Assembly (NCBI GenBank): GCA_035578155.1
Contig: JAPWDM010000001.1
Coordinates: 165,327,498-165,391,497, forward strand
From: Brachynemurus nebulosus
Taxonomy: Eukaryota; Arthropoda; Insecta; Neuroptera; Myrmeleontidae
DNA: 64,000 nt
Reading direction: 5' to 3'
Both the position numbers and the translations under genes were made by a program. Positions 62,208 to 64,000 of this stretch are shown piece by piece; positions within the stretch are counted from its first letter, which is position 1; each line of letters starts with the position of its first letter. The notes below the pieces were generated by a model. The model was given only the letters and a program-made list of their open reading frames with translations, was not told where the DNA came from and searched no databases.

Positions 62208-62519
62208 TTTTAGTAAAATTCCTAGCGCTCACATCATAACGTTTGAAATGCTTAGTAGAATAATTTATGAAAAAAATAATTTGTTTGTTAATTTCATCCA
62301 CATTCTTGTAAAATATGGTATAGGAAATTACATTTCGAATTGTAAATTAGAATATAAAAATGTACCTCACTATGTAAAAGTATGAATTCAATACCTACGG
62401 TATAAAAATGTCATTATTAACAATAATTTGGACAAAATTATTATCCTTATTAATGGGTAACTTAGAGTGATTGTAGGTTCCATAAATTATAAATAATATT
62501 TATATAGTAAAGAAGTACG

Positions 62520-62880
62520 TAAAGTTTAATAGTTTGTTAATTTGTTTGTGTGTTAGACTGGGCTAATCTCGAGAACTACTCAAGCGATTTCAAAAATTGT
62601 TTCACTGGTGGATAGGTGCTATCGTATGTTCTAATATAGGCTACACTTCAAAGGTTAAAATTGTCCCGTATGATTCCAGGCACATAAAAATGACTCAAAA
62701 CAAACGGCTAGATGGAGAGTTGCCAAATTTTGCACAAATATTACTGAAATTCGGAAATAATGAAGTTAAAACTGGCCCACAATGGATATCCACGGGAAGG
62801 TTTCAAGGTATGGAAATTAGATACACTACCGAAATATAAATATGGCTACTTTGGTTGAGTGAGCGAAGCGAAACACTACA
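62520..62880 (+). repeat. Dispersed repeat with the CTCGAGAACTACT phrase
   Basis: CTAATCTCGAGAACTACTCA, then GCGATTTCAAAAATTGTTTC, then a CATAGGCTA-like box, resembles a very common arthropod repeat and the 120-bp unit at 34162-35940 (CGATTTTGAAAATTTTTTCA). A GAGTGAGCGAAGCGAA tail follows near 62858. No coding content is convincing. Confidence 0.45.
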
Positions 62881-63344
62881 AGAATTGGTTTTGTACAAAA
62901 TTTTAATATCACATTTAAAAGTAATATGAACAATATGTCATCTTCTTCCGTAGGACAAACTTGTCCCCTAGGACCATCCAACAGGAGACCCGAATTAAAC
63001 AGGTGAATGAATCTGTAGAAAATTTTGCTCAAAGACTATTGAGCTTCTGCAAAATTAATGTTAAAAGTGGAAAAGTGAGATTCTGGGTAAAAGTAAGGTG
63101 AAAATTGTTCCTCGGGGCCTTAGGGTTCCGAAAAGGACCTAAAATAGAAATGCTATTAAAATTATCAGTACGAGTATCATGTTATTGAAATACAAATACG
63201 ATTACTTTAGAGTCGTCTGACGAGCGGGACCAAGCCCTATAAACTGATTTTGTACAGAATCTTTCCCTTACTTAATACTTTGACGCTTAACAGATGCATT
63301 TAATAAAAATATTACTACATGCGAATAAAAAATGTTGTTTTTTC
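62881..63344. other. Spacer, nothing recognised
   Basis: No gene or termini seen. Confidence 0.45.
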
Positions 63345-63832
63345 TTTTAGCGAATTTCCAGAATGGAAATTCAGCTATTACAGTAGGTCTCATGACGCGA
63401 CTTGAGCCCGGCACTATGGCAGAAATTTGTTTTGAGGTCCCTAGAACCCAAAAATAACATTCACATATGTATATATGTATATATGTATTTATGTATTTAT
63501 GTATCAGCACGATAACTCTCGAACGAAATGTCCTAGGTTTACGAAATTTGGTGACAACGTTGGAAGTCCAAAAATCTTGGATGAGTTATTCAGCCAGACA
63601 CGTCGGATGCCAGGAACATGGTTTTTGTTCTTGCAAAAAATTAGTTTTTTGCCAAAATTTCAACTTATTCAAAAATTTTTGCCAAATTTTTTTACATCAT
63701 TTAAAAAAGGAGAAAAAATTACATAAAAAAGGTCTTTAAACTATTATTCTATGTCAACTAGTTTCCGGGAAAAACTAATTTTTATAAACGGAAATTCGCT
63801 ATGTTATGCAGGATGCTGCGACTGGGGTATTT
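63345..63832 (-). mobile_element. ATH element copy G, full length with a short core
   Basis: It begins TTTTAGCGAATTTCCAGAAT and ends TGCAGGATGCTGCGACTGGG, with both conserved blocks complete. In place of a long microsatellite it has only about 45 bp of ATATGTATATATGTATATAT/GTATTTATGTATTTATGTAT (about 63463-63507). At 488 bp it is the best guide to the element before expansion. The short frames in it are shadows. Confidence 0.85.
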
Positions 63833-64000
63833 TTTCTTTGATTAATATTTTTTACGACCTTGCACGTATTACAAAATTATGTAATTTTTTTTCTCCTTGA
63901 TATCAATAATGGAACTCGACTTTTGTTTGCAAATAAAAATTACATATTGAGATAATTAATGGAAAATAGATGTATTTGTGACTGTATACATTATGTAAGG
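63833..64000. other. AT-rich end of window, nothing recognised
   Basis: No gene or element termini seen. Confidence 0.5.

Noticed and set aside
62597..62839. 80-codon plus-strand frame with fairly normal composition
   Set aside because: It lies within a dispersed repeat and no domain is recognised. It could be a remnant of a retroelement but cannot be supported.

Overview
This window looks like strongly AT-rich, gene-poor arthropod nuclear DNA. An insect is likely and a hemipteran is my low-confidence guess. The evidence is the (AT)n tracts, a GIY-YIG Penelope-like retroelement, the mix of hAT, Tc1/mariner, Harbinger and piggyBac derivatives, and one protein-coding exon with good splice sites. 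There are no operons and no rRNA or CRISPR. I found no intact gene. Most open frames are shadows of microsatellites or of inverted repeats.

Layout. 1-7.2 kb: hAT and Harbinger miniature elements and two copies (A, B) of a microsatellite-bearing element called here the ATH family (Helentron/mini-me-like). 7.9-9.7 kb: a TA-flanked element with an internal copy of its own termini, then a foldback made from the 5' part of a mariner-type element. 9.7-12.8 kb: no recognised element. 12.8-15.2 kb: a hAT miniature, then ATH copy C split by a 1.39-kb Tc1/mariner-type element. 16.9-23 kb: a retroelement-like repeat, a Harbinger miniature, an internally deleted piggyBac and small palindromic elements. 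25-28.7 kb: ATH copy I, a Harbinger transposase relic, a second Harbinger miniature and a duplicated 280-bp block. 33.3-36 kb: a large ATH copy carrying a 120-bp tandem array. 39-45 kb: a long palindrome, a Penelope-like relic split by a TA-flanked element, a Tc1 relic, ATH copy E, a near-perfect foldback and a Penelope tail split by a hAT miniature. 46-51.8 kb: more miniature elements. 54-56.8 kb: an inverted second copy of the 7.9-kb element, the only convincing host exon (short-chain dehydrogenase/reductase, minus strand, 55984-56212), and a Tc1 relic. 58.2-63.8 kb: a hAT with a transposase C-terminal relic, more miniatures, and ATH copy G, whose microsatellite is still short.

Overall. The window records repeated transposition. 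Eight-bp duplications date hATs, TA dinucleotides mark Tc1/mariner types, TTAA marks piggyBac and TAA/TTA marks Harbinger. Several insertions are nested, so relative ages can be read directly. The most interesting system is the ATH family. It has subterminal inverted repeats, hairpins at both ends and a central segment that becomes either a long (AT)n/(AC)n microsatellite or a 120-bp minisatellite. Mobile elements therefore appear to be the source of many of the simple repeats here. All sequence comparisons were made by eye; no database search or alignment program was used.
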